Shown in pieces: positions 19,055-29,507 of a DNA stretch of 50,898 nucleotides. The stretch lies in the NCBI RefSeq assembly GCF_018860755.1, contig NZ_JAHKPW010000040.1, positions 1 to 50,898 of the forward strand, given 5' to 3'. This stretch comes from Colwellia sp. D2M02 (GTDB lineage: Bacteria > Pseudomonadota > Gammaproteobacteria > Enterobacterales > Alteromonadaceae). The position numbers and the translations under genes are program-made. Position 1 is the first letter of the stretch, and every line of letters starts with the position of its first letter. The notes under the pieces are model-generated. The model was not told where the DNA came from, ran no database searches, and saw nothing but the letters and a program-made list of their open reading frames with translations.

Positions 19055-20046
19055 GAATCAACCCCTGCATTAAACAAGGTAACGGTTGAGCTAAATAATA
19101 ACCGCCTATAATTGTCATTTACAGCAACGGCTAAATTGCCTAACTGATAGGTATTAGTATTGGTGTATTTTGCGTCCGGCATTATATTTCTCGCCAAAAC
19201 ATAAACTTTAACCGCTAAAATACGCGTGCCCCCAGCGTTATTCCATAAAGCTTCAGTCATATTATCCGCAGAAATATAAGCATCGATAGTGCCATAGCCC
19301 AGTAATGTTGGATCTGTTGTCGTATCAACACCATACATAAAACGGATCATTTCTATACCGTCAACCACAGGTGCAAAAGCCATTTGATTAGTTAGTTGCC
19401 CTTGCATTAATACAGGTACCGTATTACCTGAAGCGCCTTGTGCTTCATCTCGAACATAATAAACATGATGCTGATACTGCCAAACTCTGCCATTATTAAT
19501 CGCAGGAACAACACCTGAAGTGAAAAGTACACCTTCTGACATATTACTAACTAGATGAAAGTTTCCTGCTGGCGCTATTGCTAGAGGGGTTGAGACAACG
19601 CGTTTGATCTGAATAACATCCGAGCCAATACGGGCATCATTAAAGCAGCCCATAGGTGAAGCATCAGCAACGACCTCTCCCCAAAGCGTACGAAATGGGC
19701 CAACTCCCGTTGGAAAAGTTCCATTATTGAGTCCACCACCATTACATTCATTTCCAGGTGCCGCTAACCCTGGTGCTAAGGCTATTGCTGGAGTATTAAA
19801 AACACCATCGAAGTCACCCCAAAAATTCTGCCTTAATAAATCTTCAGTCAATAAACTGATGGCAAAACGGCCATTTTCTTGTAATTCGCCATAACTTGAA
19901 GTTTCAGCAGAAGTGCTTCTCATACCAACAAAGATACTCATTACCCCAGCGAACAACACTAAGCCAATAACTAGTGCTACAAAAAGTTCAACTAAAGTAA
20001 AGCCTCGTTGTAATAAACTTCCTTTATTTCTTATTACCTTAACCAT
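19048..20046 (-). CDS. pilW: Minor pilin PilW
   Basis: A 332-residue minor pilin with cleavage site RG|FTLVELFVALVIGLVLFAG (Glu+5 present). The PilW-type signature GELQENGRFAISLLTEDLL follows at about 57-75. The rest is the large PilW C-terminal domain with Cys residues in NECNGG and MGCFNDA. The gene starts 20 bp after pilV and overlaps pilX by 7 bp. Its length and position match PilW of Pseudomonas and Shewanella minor-pilin operons. Confidence 0.9.
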   Translation of the reverse strand: MVKVIRNKGSLLQRGFTLVELFVALVIGLVLFAGVMSIFVGMRSTSAETSSYGELQENGRFAISLLTEDLLRQNFWGDFDGVFNTPAIALAPGLAAPGNECNGGGLNNGTFPTGVGPFRTLWGEVVADASPMGCFNDARIGSDVIQIKRVVSTPLAIAPAGNFHLVSNMSEGVLFTSGVVPAINNGRVWQYQHHVYYVRDEAQGASGNTVPVLMQGQLTNQMAFAPVVDGIEMIRFMYGVDTTTDPTLLGYGTIDAYISADNMTEALWNNAGGTRILAVKVYVLARNIMPDAKYTNTNTYQLGNLAVAVNDNYRRLLFSSTVTLFNAGVDSW

Positions 20047-20066
20047 ATAGTTTCTTTACCTAGCAT

Positions 20067-20624
20067 CTAAATAATGAAAGCTTGTACTACAACTTGGCGC
20101 CTTTTAGCACCGGCAGTACCGCAGCCAGCCACTTTTGCTGCATCTGAAATATCTTTTCTTGCCTGCCAACTTACCACCACAGTGATAGCGCTTCCAACTT
20201 GTGCGATACAACCTGTAGCGCCAAGTAAGCCACCGGCGCTGCCAAGCGCTGATGTAACATCTCCACCCATTAGAGCTAATTCCCACTCATATCTATCGTT
20301 GGTAACAAGCTCTGCAGCAGTACACGCAGCAGTGCAACGATTACCCGGAACGGCATCTAAGTCATCACCATAATCGTCAGCAATATAGGCATTTATCGTG
20401 GTAGGGTTATTCGCTCTTATTCTTGCAATGATATCTTGTGCTAAGCTTGAAGCAAGAGAGCGTTGCATTGCATCAAAGCTTCCTTGTTTCGCTGTTGCTT
20501 GCAGTGCAACCGCTCCTAAAATGCCTGTTGAAAGAATAACTAAAGCGACTAACACTTCAATAAACGTCATACCTACAGAGCGCTTTATAGAACAAATGTA
20601 CTTAAAATTATTTGATTTCATCAT
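20067..20624 (-). CDS. pilV: Minor pilin PilV
   Basis: A 185-residue minor pilin and first gene of the operon. The leader ends at VG|MTFIEVLVALVILSTGILG (Glu+5 present), the PilV type of N-terminus. Paired cysteines appear in RCTAACTAAE and in the C-terminal GCIAQ and VAGCGTAG segments. AAGGA precedes the ATG at 20624. The operon promoter should lie in the 20625-21090 interval, because an intrinsic terminator closes the ispH operon upstream. In Pseudomonas a fimU gene occupies the position before pilV; here FimT-like genes lie at the far end of the locus instead. Confidence 0.9.
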   Translation of the reverse strand: MMKSNNFKYICSIKRSVGMTFIEVLVALVILSTGILGAVALQATAKQGSFDAMQRSLASSLAQDIIARIRANNPTTINAYIADDYGDDLDAVPGNRCTAACTAAELVTNDRYEWELALMGGDVTSALGSAGGLLGATGCIAQVGSAITVVVSWQARKDISDAAKVAGCGTAGAKRRQVVVQAFII

Positions 20625-21089
20625 ACTTAACTTCCTTGACTATGCTCTGATAATGACAGACTAATAAACGAAAAGCGATTGAATTTTTTAATTTTAAAGT
20701 GGGAAAGTGTAAAAAAAAAGGAACATAAAAAGCTATATATGAAAAGGACTTAACAATACATAACGTTCTAGCAGAAGGAAATGGGTAATAAGAAGGGGTC
20801 AAGCCAAAACAGAGTATAGACTGAGAAGTGAGTGGTGCTACCTCATTTTCTCTTCTCATATAGCACATACTAAACCTCTGAAATCATGATTGTACTAAAG
20901 CACAAATTACATCAGATAGTTTTTCAATTTAGCATAGTATTTTAGGGTATCGTTAATTTGATAAGGTAGCTCAATCAGGTAACTTAACGAGTTTAGCGTT
21001 ACTCAATACTACATTGTAAATAATGACTAGAACTAGCCCATCATTTACTTTTTCTGATTTACTCTATGCCAACTTCTTTTATTGGTGAA
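20625..21089 (-). other. Intergenic region upstream of pilV
   Basis: No convincing gene is present. An 86-codon minus-strand frame (20608-20868) overlaps pilV, has no pilin or other family signal and no ribosome binding site, so I do not call it. The region should contain the pil operon promoter. I looked for a sigma-54 GG-N10-GC pattern and did not see a good one. Confidence 0.35.
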
Positions 21090-21093
21090 AAAT

Positions 21094-21113
21094 CCAGCTA
21101 ATCACTTAGCTGG
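21094..21113 (-). terminator. Terminator of the ispH operon
   Basis: CCAGCTAA (21094-21101) pairs with TTAGCTGG (21106-21113) around TCAC. On the minus strand the stem is followed by ATTTTTC. It lies 28 nt beyond the ispH stop codon and separates the operon from the pil genes. Confidence 0.65.
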
Positions 21114-21141
21114 TTAGTTATTAACACATTATATAATTAGA

Positions 21142-22071
21142 TTAGCGTAGTTCTACTGGGACTGCAAATACGATGTTTTCTTTTCGACCAGGATATTCTA
21201 TCACTTCATGGCCGCCATTATCTTTTAGCGCATCGACAACTTGCTGAATTAAAATCGCAGGGGCTGATGCGCCAGCAGTAACACCTACCTTGCCTATATT
21301 ATTTAGCCAAGAAAGCTCTATATCGTCAGCAGAGTCAATCAGGTAAGAAGTCGTTCCCATTTTCTCAGAAACTTCTCTGAGTCGATTAGAGTTAGAGCTA
21401 TTTTTAGCGCCAACAACAAGTAATAAGTCCACTTGATCAGCAATGGCTCTAACGGCATCTTGCCTATTTTGTGTTGCATAGCAAATATCATCTTTACGTG
21501 GCCCATTAATCAATGGATATTTAGCACGTAACGCATCAATAACATCAGAAGTATCATCAACAGATAATGTTGTTTGACTACAAAAGTATAACTTTTCTGG
21601 ATTTTTTACTGTTAATTTAGCGACATCATCTGCCGACTCAACTAAATAAATCCCAGCAGTATCACTATCATACTGTCCCATCGTACCTTCTACTTCAGGG
21701 TGCCCTGCATGACCAATCAAAATACACTCAATATTTTTTCGACTGACGCGAGAAACTTCCATATGAACTTTAGTCACCAAAGGACAAGTTGCATCAAACA
21801 CCTTGAGCGCTCTATTTTTAGCTTCTTGGCGCACCGCTTTAGATACGCCATGAGCACTAAAAATTACTGTGCTATCATCAGGCACTTCAACCAGCTCATC
21901 AACAAAAATAGCGCCTCTATTTTTTAAACCGTCAACTACGAATTTGTTGTGAACCACTTCATGTCGAACATAAATTGGCGCACCAAAAATATCTAAAGCG
22001 CGATCAACAATACTAATGGCTCTATCTACACCAGCACAAAATCCGCGAGGGTTAGCTAAAATAATTTCCAT
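21142..22071 (-). CDS. ispH: 4-hydroxy-3-methylbut-2-enyl diphosphate reductase IspH
   Basis: IspH performs the last step of the MEP isoprenoid pathway, reducing HMBPP to IPP and DMAPP with an iron-sulphur cluster. The 309-residue protein shows the three cluster cysteines Cys12 (RGFCAGV), Cys96 (DATCPLV) and Cys197 (DDICYAT), and the substrate-site residues His41, His74, His124 and Glu126. All positions equal those of the E. coli enzyme. It is last in the ribF-ileS-lspA-fkpB-ispH order, 52 bp after fkpB, with a terminator behind it. Confidence 0.97.
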   Translation of the reverse strand: MEIILANPRGFCAGVDRAISIVDRALDIFGAPIYVRHEVVHNKFVVDGLKNRGAIFVDELVEVPDDSTVIFSAHGVSKAVRQEAKNRALKVFDATCPLVTKVHMEVSRVSRKNIECILIGHAGHPEVEGTMGQYDSDTAGIYLVESADDVAKLTVKNPEKLYFCSQTTLSVDDTSDVIDALRAKYPLINGPRKDDICYATQNRQDAVRAIADQVDLLLVVGAKNSSNSNRLREVSEKMGTTSYLIDSADDIELSWLNNIGKVGVTAGASAPAILIQQVVDALKDNGGHEVIEYPGRKENIVFAVPVELR

Positions 22072-22123
22072 GGTACTTCCAAATTTTTTCTAAAAGGTTT
22101 GGATTTATTAATAAACTAACAGT

Positions 22124-22567
22124 TTATAATATATCGACTAAATCAATCACAAAAGTGACTGCTTGCCCTGCTAATGGGTGATTAAAATCAATCGTTACTG
22201 AATTACCAGAAACCTCTTTAATCATACCTGGCAACTCTCCACCAGGCTGTGTAAAGGTAATAATATTCCCAACTACAGCTGGGGCATCAGCAGTAAATTT
22301 ATCAATATCCATATAGTGAATATTGTCCGGGTTAGACTCACCAAAAGCATCACTTGCCGCCAAGGTAAACTCTTTTGACTCACCAACTTTCATACCAATA
22401 AGTTCGTGCTCAAATGCTGGAGAAATACTATTATCACCCATGATGATTTTAGCGGGTTTATTATTAACTTTAGTACTATCTGCTGCTGAGCCATCTTCTA
22501 GTTTCATGGTGATATGTACTAAAATACTTGAATCTGCAACTACTTTCGTTTCATTTAATGTGGTCAT
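22124..22567 (-). CDS. fkpB: FKBP-type peptidyl-prolyl cis-trans isomerase
   Basis: A 147-residue SlpA/FkpB-type FKBP with an inserted-in-flap (IF) domain. Family blocks are VHITMKLEDGSAADS, SPAFEHELIGMKVGE, FTLAASDAFGE and DFNHPLAGQ. It has no signal peptide, so it acts in the cytoplasm as a folding catalyst and chaperone. It starts 5 bp after the lspA stop and belongs to the conserved lspA-fkpB-ispH group. The active-site set is the reduced one typical of this subfamily; the cellular substrate is unknown. Confidence 0.93.
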   Translation of the reverse strand: MTTLNETKVVADSSILVHITMKLEDGSAADSTKVNNKPAKIIMGDNSISPAFEHELIGMKVGESKEFTLAASDAFGESNPDNIHYMDIDKFTADAPAVVGNIITFTQPGGELPGMIKEVSGNSVTIDFNHPLAGQAVTFVIDLVDIL

Positions 22568-22572
22568 AATTT

Positions 22573-23076
22573 TTACTTCTCGACATCTTTGTTGATAGGT
22601 TCTTGTTTAAATGAGTCTAAGATCATTAATGCTGCGCCGATGAAAATCATTGAATCGGCAATATTAAACGCAGCAAAATGATAACCAGCCCAGTGAAAGT
22701 CAAGAAAATCTATAACATAACCAAATAACACGCGATCAATTAAATTACCGATAGCGCCACTTAAAATACAAGCAAACGCAATACTCAATAATTTTTGTTG
22801 TTTAGGCGTTTTCGCCATCCAGACAATAAAAACGGCACTAGCAATAGCAGCAATAGCGGTAAAAAACCAACGTTGCCAACCGCCTTGATCAGCTAAAAAA
22901 CTAAATGCAGCTCCTGGGTTATGCACATAGGTTAAATTAAAAAAAGGTAATACTGGGAGTATTTCACGATAATCAAAGCTTGCTGCAACCCATTGTTTAG
23001 TGATTTGATCTATTGCTAATAAAATAATCGTCAACCACAGCCAACGTAGCCCTGTTTCCGTAAATAACTTATTCAA
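22573..23076 (-). CDS. lspA: Lipoprotein signal peptidase LspA
   Basis: LspA is the inner-membrane aspartyl peptidase that cuts prolipoproteins before the lipidated cysteine; several lipoproteins in this window are its likely substrates. The 167-residue protein has four membrane segments. The two catalytic aspartates are in GNLIDRVLFGYVIDF and AAFNIADSMIF. YVHNPGAAFSFLAD is another family block. It lies after ileS with an intervening hairpin (23118-23150) and is followed closely by fkpB. Confidence 0.96.
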   Translation of the reverse strand: MNKLFTETGLRWLWLTIILLAIDQITKQWVAASFDYREILPVLPFFNLTYVHNPGAAFSFLADQGGWQRWFFTAIAAIASAVFIVWMAKTPKQQKLLSIAFACILSGAIGNLIDRVLFGYVIDFLDFHWAGYHFAAFNIADSMIFIGAALMILDSFKQEPINKDVEK

Positions 23077-23117
23077 AGTAAATATTCTCTTAGTAATAAT
23101 TTAGTGACTTAATAACA

Positions 23118-23150
23118 ATAAAGCCACGACAATACTGTCGTGGCTTTTAT
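23118..23150 (-). terminator. Hairpin between ileS and lspA
   Basis: AAAGCCACGACA (23120-23131) pairs with TGTCGTGGCTTT (23136-23147) around ATAC. On the minus strand a weak U-tract (TTTATTGTTATT) follows. It sits between two genes that are normally co-transcribed, so it may act as a partial terminator or processing site that lowers lspA-fkpB-ispH expression. Confidence 0.6.
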
Positions 23151-23161
23151 TTAGCAGTAAA

Positions 23162-25999
23162 TTAAGCGAATTGACGTACTTCGCCTTCGCCATCAACATT
23201 AGTGATACAACGACCACATAGCTCTGGGTGCTTCTCGTTAGCGCCAATATCAGCGGTAACGTGCCAACAACGATCACATTTATCGCCTTCAGCTGCTGAA
23301 ACACTAACCCATAACCCTTCAACTTCAGTGGCAGTAGCACCTTCTGGTGCTTGTGACACTTCTTCAATAGTCGCACTAGAAGTAATAAGCACAAAACGAA
23401 GTTCGTCACCTAACAAAGTTAATTTTTTAGCTAGTGCTGAAGTTGCAAATAAGATCACTTGCGCTTCTAGTGCTTTACCTACAACTTTTTCTTTACGAGC
23501 TAGCTCTAGTGTTCGGTTTACTTCACTACGCACTTGCAACAATTCAGTCCAATATTCATTACCTAATTCACTACCTTCAGGCATAGTCACTAAACCATCA
23601 AACCAAACACCCGTAAATACAAACTCATCTCGCTCACCTTCTGCTGGCGCTGGTAATGCTTGCCAAATTTCTTGCGCGGTAAATGACAAAATAGGAGCCA
23701 TCCAAGCTGTCATAGCTTCCGCAATTAAGTACATAGCCGTTTGACATGAGCGACGCGCGTTTGAATCGCTTTTAGCGGTATATTGTCTGTCTTTAATAAT
23801 ATCTAAGTAAAAACCACCAAGCTCGTTTGTACAGAAGTTCATAAGCTTATGCACTACAACATGGAACTCATACTCATCGTAAGCGCTAATAATTTCTTCT
23901 TGTAAACGTGCCGCTTTATCAACAACCCAACGGTCAAGTGCTACCATATCATCAAAAGCTACGGTGTGATTAGCTGGCTCAAAACCATTTAAGTTAGATA
24001 GTAAGAAACGTGAGGTATTACGGATACGGCGGTACGCATCAGCTTGGCGTTTAAATATTTCATCTGACACGGTAATTTCTTGCGTATAGTTAACCGATGC
24101 AGTCCAAAGGCGTAAAATATCAGCACCTAAGGTTTTAGTAATACTTGATGGCTCTACCACATTGCCTAATGACTTAGACATTTTGTGACCTTTAACATCA
24201 ACAGTAAAACCATGAGTAAGTACTTGCTTATACGGCGCCTTACCATTCATAGCGACTGATGAAATCATAGATGACATGAACCAACCACGATGTTGATCTG
24301 AGCCCTCAAGGTATAAATCAGCAATACCGTCAAACTCTTCACGTGCATTAATAACAGACTCATGGGTAGTGCCCGAATCAAACCATACATCTAAGGTGTC
24401 AGGTACTTTTATATATTCTTTAGCGTCATCACCGATAAGTTCACTCGGCTCTAAATCGAACCATGCTTGAATGCCTTCTTTTTCTACGCGCTGAGCAACT
24501 TCTTCAATCAGTTCAATACTACGTGGGTGTAATGCGCCTGTATCTTGATGAATGAATAATGCCATAGGCACGCCCCAGGTACGTTGACGTGAAATACACC
24601 AATCGGGACGACCTTCAACCATAGACTCTATTCGGCGTTGCCCCCAATCAGGAATCCACTGTGTTTTTTCAATTTCATTTAACGAGTCTTGACGTAAGCC
24701 TTTATTATCCATGCTGATAAACCACTGCGGTGTAGCACGGAAAATCAATGGTGTTTTATGACGCCAGCAATGTGGATAAGAATGCTCTAAAGCGTGATGA
24801 TGTACTAAAGCACCTTTTTCTTTCAATAACTCAACAATACTAGCATTAGCTTTGAAAACATGTTGCCCGGCAACTAATGGAGTATCTTCAAGATATACAC
24901 CGTTTGCGCCTACAGGGTTCGCCACTTCAAGGTTATATAATTTACCAACCACGAAATCTTCTACACCATGTCCAGGTGCCGTATGTACACAACCAGTACC
25001 TGAATCAGTAGTTACATGATCACCTAAAATAACAGGCACTGTGAAGTCATAAAGTGGATGCTGGCATTGTACTAGTTCAAGTTCATTACCTTTACATAAG
25101 CCCAGTGTTTGAAAGTTCTCAAAACCAAAACGTTCCATACAAGAGCTAACTAAATCTGTAGCAAAAATTAAACGTTGTTTTTGGCCATCAATTTCACACT
25201 GAACTAAGCTATATTCAACATCTGGGTGTACTGAAATCGCACGGTTAGCAGGCAATGTCCAAGGCGTAGTTGTCCAAATAACAATGCCAATATCACCTTC
25301 ACCCGCTTGAGTATCAAGTAAAGAGAACTTATCAGCAACCGCTGGGTCATTAATAGTAAATTTGACATCGATCGCAGGAGATTGCTTATCTTTGTATTCA
25401 ACCTCAGCTTCCGCCAAAGACGAACCACAATCTGTACACCAATGCACGGGTTTAAAGCCCTGATGCAAGTGACCATTTTCAGCAATTTTACCTAATGAAC
25501 GAATAATATTAGCTTCAGTATCAAAATCCATCGTTAAGTAAGGTTTTTCCCAGTCAGCAAAAATACCTAAACGCTTAAAATCTTCACGTTGACCATTAAC
25601 TTGCTTAGCGGCATATTCACGACACTTTTTGCGAAAATCGCTAGCACTAATTTTATGACCTGGCTTACCAACTTTTTTCTCGACCATAAGTTCAATGGGT
25701 AAACCATGACAATCCCAACCAGGTACAAAAGGTGAGTTAAAGTCAGACAAGGTCTTTGACTTAACAATAATATCTTTTAAAATTTTATTTACAGCATGAC
25801 CTAAATGAATATTACCATTTGCATACGGAGGACCATCATGCAAAATAAAAGATTTTTTACCTTTTTTAGCAGCACGAATTTTTGCATAAAGATCTTTTGA
25901 CGCCCAGTCTTTAAGCATATTGGGTTCACGGTTTGCCATGTTCCCTTTCATCGCGAAAGAAGTATCTGGCAAGTTAAGAGTATGTTTGTAATCGCTCAT
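23162..25999 (-). CDS. ileS: Isoleucyl-tRNA synthetase
   Basis: IleRS charges tRNA-Ile and edits misactivated valine. The 945-residue class I enzyme has the HIGH motif in NGNIHLGHA (about 62-70), the CP1 editing domain (with [12 protein letters not shown] and [12 protein letters not shown]), KMSKS in the second half, the anticodon-binding domain, and a C-terminal zinc finger with CDRCWH and CGRC. The N-terminus [20 protein letters not shown] is that of the gammaproteobacterial enzyme. The gene is downstream of ribF by 136 bp and upstream of lspA. The call is firm. Confidence 0.98.
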   Translation of the reverse strand: MSDYKHTLNLPDTSFAMKGNMANREPNMLKDWASKDLYAKIRAAKKGKKSFILHDGPPYANGNIHLGHAVNKILKDIIVKSKTLSDFNSPFVPGWDCHGLPIELMVEKKVGKPGHKISASDFRKKCREYAAKQVNGQREDFKRLGIFADWEKPYLTMDFDTEANIIRSLGKIAENGHLHQGFKPVHWCTDCGSSLAEAEVEYKDKQSPAIDVKFTINDPAVADKFSLLDTQAGEGDIGIVIWTTTPWTLPANRAISVHPDVEYSLVQCEIDGQKQRLIFATDLVSSCMERFGFENFQTLGLCKGNELELVQCQHPLYDFTVPVILGDHVTTDSGTGCVHTAPGHGVEDFVVGKLYNLEVANPVGANGVYLEDTPLVAGQHVFKANASIVELLKEKGALVHHHALEHSYPHCWRHKTPLIFRATPQWFISMDNKGLRQDSLNEIEKTQWIPDWGQRRIESMVEGRPDWCISRQRTWGVPMALFIHQDTGALHPRSIELIEEVAQRVEKEGIQAWFDLEPSELIGDDAKEYIKVPDTLDVWFDSGTTHESVINAREEFDGIADLYLEGSDQHRGWFMSSMISSVAMNGKAPYKQVLTHGFTVDVKGHKMSKSLGNVVEPSSITKTLGADILRLWTASVNYTQEITVSDEIFKRQADAYRRIRNTSRFLLSNLNGFEPANHTVAFDDMVALDRWVVDKAARLQEEIISAYDEYEFHVVVHKLMNFCTNELGGFYLDIIKDRQYTAKSDSNARRSCQTAMYLIAEAMTAWMAPILSFTAQEIWQALPAPAEGERDEFVFTGVWFDGLVTMPEGSELGNEYWTELLQVRSEVNRTLELARKEKVVGKALEAQVILFATSALAKKLTLLGDELRFVLITSSATIEEVSQAPEGATATEVEGLWVSVSAAEGDKCDRCWHVTADIGANEKHPELCGRCITNVDGEGEVRQFA

Positions 26000-26135
26000 C
26001 TAAATCATTATCCGTTTAATATTGGTTGATAGTTATAATGTATAGTTATAAATACCAACCGAGTTTATAACTGTTTAATTTATGAATTTTGTCACGCTAC
26101 GCTATTAACGTAGGCTTAAGTAAAATAATAACGTG

Positions 26136-27056
26136 TTAACTTAAGGCTTTTTTTGCTTGCTCACTGTCTTGGCTAATTTGCGCCGTTAATGCCTCAAGCG
26201 TATCAAACTTCATTACTGAACGAAGTTTCTTTTTAATAATTACTTCAATACATTGTCCGTATAAATCATCACTAAAATCAAACAAATGCACTTCAAGCTG
26301 TTGTCTAATACCATTAACGGTTGGTCTAGCACCAATATTGGCAACGCCGCCAAATAATCCTTTTTCGGTATTTACATTAACCGCATAAACACCATTTAAA
26401 GGCGATACTCGTCTTTTGAGTAAAACATTTGCCGTTGGAAAGCCTAATTGACGCCCACGCTTATCGCCATGAAAAACACGTCCAATAATCGCATACTCTC
26501 GACCAAGCATGTAACGGACATCGTCCAGTTTATTTTGCTCTAAGGCACTGCGAATAGCGGTAGAACTGATACGGCAATCGGCCATTTTATAGCTTTGGGT
26601 GTCACTTACATCAAAACCAAATTGCTTCCCAGCCTGTCGCAACATATCAAAATTGCCAACGCGATTTTTACCAAAGTGAAAGTCATCACCAACAATTAAA
26701 TGTCTAATACCTAACTTATTTACTAATAACTGCTCAATAAAGTGTTCTGCAGTTTGGCTTGCAAAAGCTCTAGTAAAATTAACACATATCAGACGCTCTA
26801 CGCCCAACTTAGCAAGCAAAGTATATTTATCTCTTAATCGGCACAACCTAGCAGGCGCATTTTTAGGTGAAAATAGCTCTTGTGGTTGTGGCTCAAAAAC
26901 TAATACTGCGGCCACACAGTTCAATGCACGCGCTTTTTCAACTAATGCTTTAATAACCTGCTGATGCCCTAAATGCACACCATCAAAGTTACCAATAGTT
27001 AACACACAGCCGTGATGCTCTGCTTGAATATTATGTATACCGCGAACTAGCTGCAT
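26136..27056 (-). CDS. ribF: Bifunctional riboflavin kinase/FAD synthetase RibF
   Basis: RibF converts riboflavin to FMN and then FAD. The 306-residue protein has an N-terminal nucleotidyltransferase domain with TIGNFDGVHLGHQ (about 20-33), ISSTAIRSAL near its end, and a C-terminal flavokinase domain (about 185-306) with RGRQLGFPTANV, GVANIGARPTV and EVHLFDF. The length matches E. coli RibF (313). It lies between murJ and ileS in the standard order. No FMN riboswitch is visible upstream. Confidence 0.96.
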   Translation of the reverse strand: MQLVRGIHNIQAEHHGCVLTIGNFDGVHLGHQQVIKALVEKARALNCVAAVLVFEPQPQELFSPKNAPARLCRLRDKYTLLAKLGVERLICVNFTRAFASQTAEHFIEQLLVNKLGIRHLIVGDDFHFGKNRVGNFDMLRQAGKQFGFDVSDTQSYKMADCRISSTAIRSALEQNKLDDVRYMLGREYAIIGRVFHGDKRGRQLGFPTANVLLKRRVSPLNGVYAVNVNTEKGLFGGVANIGARPTVNGIRQQLEVHLFDFSDDLYGQCIEVIIKKKLRSVMKFDTLEALTAQISQDSEQAKKALS

Positions 27057-27173
27057 CGAGTAATCAAACCTGACTTCAATAGAAGATAAATTAATACTTA
27101 AAATTAAATCGACGAATTATATACCAGCGAGTTTGAATAATCAGTACCTTGAGTGTTTTATTTCAACATAATT

Positions 27174-28769
27174 TTACTGGTTACTCACCTTGAAATCATT
27201 CATTCGCACTCCAAGTAATGTAATAGCAGCAAGATAACTTAACGCTCCAGCAACAATACATAAGGTAACCTGTTGAAGTCGTTCAGCAAATGTCATAGCA
27301 ACCCACACATCAAAATCACCAGAAAGCTGAGCAACCACTAAGGCCATAACTCCAGCACTGAGTACTAATTTACCAATAAATACTAATGTTTTATTTGATA
27401 GCTGATAAACCCCTTGCGCCTTTAACCCGCGATACAGTAAATAAGCATTTAAAGTTGCCGATAACGTAGTTGCTAACGCTAAACCAACAAAACCTAAAAA
27501 TGGCGCTAACATCAAATTAAAAAACATATTAGCGACCATAGCAATAATCCCTATTTTAACGGGTGTTTTTGTATCTTGTCTTGCGTAAAACCCCGGTGCT
27601 AAAATTTTAATAAACATAAAACTAAGCAAGCCTGAAAGGTAAGCAAAAAGTGCCATAGAGACTTGTAAAACATCAGTTTGCGTGAATTCTCCGCGCATAA
27701 ACAGTAGCATAATAATAGGCTGAGCCAATATCATAAGCCCTGCAAAGGCTGGCCAGCCAAATAGGCAAATAATTTTAATTCCCCAATCGAGCGTGGCGGT
27801 AAATTCTTTCGGGCTATTATTACTATGTAATTTAGCTAAACTCGGCAAAATTACCGTTGCAATACCAATTCCAAAAAGCCCTAAAGGAAACTCCAACATC
27901 CGATCAGCATAATAAAGCCAACTAATAGAGCCAAAGGCTAAAAAACTGGCAATCAATGTATCAAACAATAAATTAATCTGTGTTACCGACACTCCAAATA
28001 AGGCAGGAATAATTAGCTTGCGAATTTTTTGTACGCCTTCACTTTGCCAAGCCCATTTAGGTTTAACCAACATCCCCGCTTTATAGAGAAATGGCAGTTG
28101 AAATAAAAACTGTATCAAACCACCTAAAAAAACGCCCCACGCTAAAGCGTGTGCAGGACTTTGTGTATATGGCGAACCATAGATGGCCATAAGAATAATG
28201 GCTATATTGAGCAATACTGGCGTAAAAGCGGCAACAGCAAACTTGCCCATTGTATTTAGTACCGCGCCGGCAAGTGCGGTAAAACTAATAAACCAAAGAT
28301 AAGGAAAAGTAATCTTTAATAAGCTTGCCGCAAGGTCAAATCGCTCGCCACCGGGGGCATCATTAAACCACTCGATAAACCAGCCAAAGCCAAATAACAT
28401 CACAATAAGTGGCGATGCCAACATACCAAATAAAGTCACCCAAGTAACAATAACGCCTAAAGTGCCTGATACTTGCGCAATCAATAAGCGGGTTTTTTCA
28501 TGCTGATTTTCCGTTCCAGTGAGCTTAGCATTTTCTTCATCTTTTACTTGATATTCACTTAATACCGGGACAAATGCTTGGGCAAAAGCTCCTTCGGCAA
28601 AAAGTCGGCGTAAAAAGTTTGGGATTTTATTGGCGAATAAAAAAACATCAGATACCGCACCTGCCCCCATAAAATTTGCAATAACAACATCACGAACAAG
28701 ACCAAGTACACGCGATATCAATGTCATCAGACTTACAATTAGCCCTGATCTGATCAGCTTTTTACTCAA
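27174..28769 (-). CDS. murJ: Lipid II flippase MurJ
   Basis: MurJ moves lipid II across the inner membrane for peptidoglycan synthesis. The protein is polytopic with about 14 membrane segments (MviN/MOP exporter family). Family blocks are SRVLGLVRDVVIANFMGAG, RLFAEGAFAQAFVPVLSEY and PGFYARQDTKTPVKIG. I place the start at a TTG (28769), giving MSKKLIRSGLIV, because GGGGTG lies just upstream and the N-terminus then matches homologues. The frame also permits a TTG at 28793, with eight extra residues that are not family-like. It is divergent from rpsT, as in many gammaproteobacteria. Confidence 0.95.
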   Translation of the reverse strand: MSKKLIRSGLIVSLMTLISRVLGLVRDVVIANFMGAGAVSDVFLFANKIPNFLRRLFAEGAFAQAFVPVLSEYQVKDEENAKLTGTENQHEKTRLLIAQVSGTLGVIVTWVTLFGMLASPLIVMLFGFGWFIEWFNDAPGGERFDLAASLLKITFPYLWFISFTALAGAVLNTMGKFAVAAFTPVLLNIAIILMAIYGSPYTQSPAHALAWGVFLGGLIQFLFQLPFLYKAGMLVKPKWAWQSEGVQKIRKLIIPALFGVSVTQINLLFDTLIASFLAFGSISWLYYADRMLEFPLGLFGIGIATVILPSLAKLHSNNSPKEFTATLDWGIKIICLFGWPAFAGLMILAQPIIMLLFMRGEFTQTDVLQVSMALFAYLSGLLSFMFIKILAPGFYARQDTKTPVKIGIIAMVANMFFNLMLAPFLGFVGLALATTLSATLNAYLLYRGLKAQGVYQLSNKTLVFIGKLVLSAGVMALVVAQLSGDFDVWVAMTFAERLQQVTLCIVAGALSYLAAITLLGVRMNDFKVSNQ

Positions 28770-28986
28770 AAAACACCCCGAGAAATGAAACAACGTAAAA
28801 TATGTGCCCTAACACGCTAAGCGCTGCCAAGCACAATTAAAAATAATCACTATTATGTGATGATTTTACCTATTTAAACAATGTATACTTACGACTGTTC
28901 ACAACAATGTACCCTGAATAATTTTCAGGCATAATTAATATTATTTTTTTAATTGCCCATTTTTTTATAAGAGCGTAATTAAAAAT

Positions 28987-29015
28987 TTGACAATCGGCTC
29001 AAAAACAGGCATATT
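28987..29015 (+). promoter_or_regulatory. Candidate sigma-70 promoter of rpsT
   Basis: TTGACA (28987-28992) is followed after 17 nt by CATATT (29010-29015). The -35 is perfect and the -10 matches four of six bases. It lies about 47 nt before the rpsT start codon. A palindrome CTTAAATTTAAG (29023-29034) sits in the short leader. Confidence 0.55.
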
Positions 29016-29061
29016 CTCTCGCCTTAAATTTAAGCTTATAATCATTCTTTAGGAGTTCACC

Positions 29062-29322
29062 TTGGCTAACTCAAAGCAAGCTAAGAAGCGCGCAACACAA
29101 TCTGAAAAGCGCCGTCAACATAATGCAAGTCGTCGTTCAATGATGCGTACTTTAGTTAAAAAAGTAATCGCTGCAATTGAAGCTGGTGACAAAGAAGTAG
29201 CAACAAAAGAACTTGCTGCTGCAACACCAATTTTAGATCGTTACGCATCTAAAGGTCTTATCCATAAAAACAAAGCTGCTCGTAGTAAGAGCCGTTTAAA
29301 CGCAGCAATTAAAGCACTTTAA
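29062..29322 (+). CDS. rpsT: 30S ribosomal protein S20
   Basis: S20 binds 16S rRNA in the body of the small subunit. The 86-residue basic protein begins [18 protein letters not shown] and contains [13 protein letters not shown] and [12 protein letters not shown], all family hallmarks. The start codon is TTG, preceded by AGGAGTTCACC. A TTG/UUG start is well known for rpsT and takes part in its translational autoregulation in E. coli. A strong terminator follows at 29348-29374. The gene is divergent from murJ. Confidence 0.98.
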   Translation: MANSKQAKKRATQSEKRRQHNASRRSMMRTLVKKVIAAIEAGDKEVATKELAAATPILDRYASKGLIHKNKAARSKSRLNAAIKAL

Positions 29323-29347
29323 TTACTGTTGTTTTTAGGAAACCTTT

Positions 29348-29374
29348 AAAAAGCCGGCTTATGCCGGTTTTTTT
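29348..29374 (+). terminator. Rho-independent terminator of rpsT
   Basis: A stem centred on CCGGC/GCCGG with a TTAT loop is extended by A-T pairs and followed by seven T residues (29368-29374). It starts 26 nt after the rpsT stop. Confidence 0.9.
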
Positions 29375-29507
29375 ATATCTCAAAATTAGTTCTCCGACTT
29401 TTATTACGCTTACAATAAGTTTACAGCCTACTTTCTCTTATTAGGTAGTTGCACTTAAATACATTTTTTCTTAACCTCACTACAAACGTTTATTACTGGA
29501 CTTTGCT

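Noticed and set aside
20608-20868. 86-codon minus-strand frame upstream of pilV
   Set aside because: It overlaps the pilV start, lacks a ribosome binding site and has no family signal; composition looks like translated AT-rich intergenic DNA.
20625-20940. Sigma-54 promoter for the pil operon
   Set aside because: No convincing GG-N10-GC pattern of the TGGCAC-TTGC type was seen on the minus strand.
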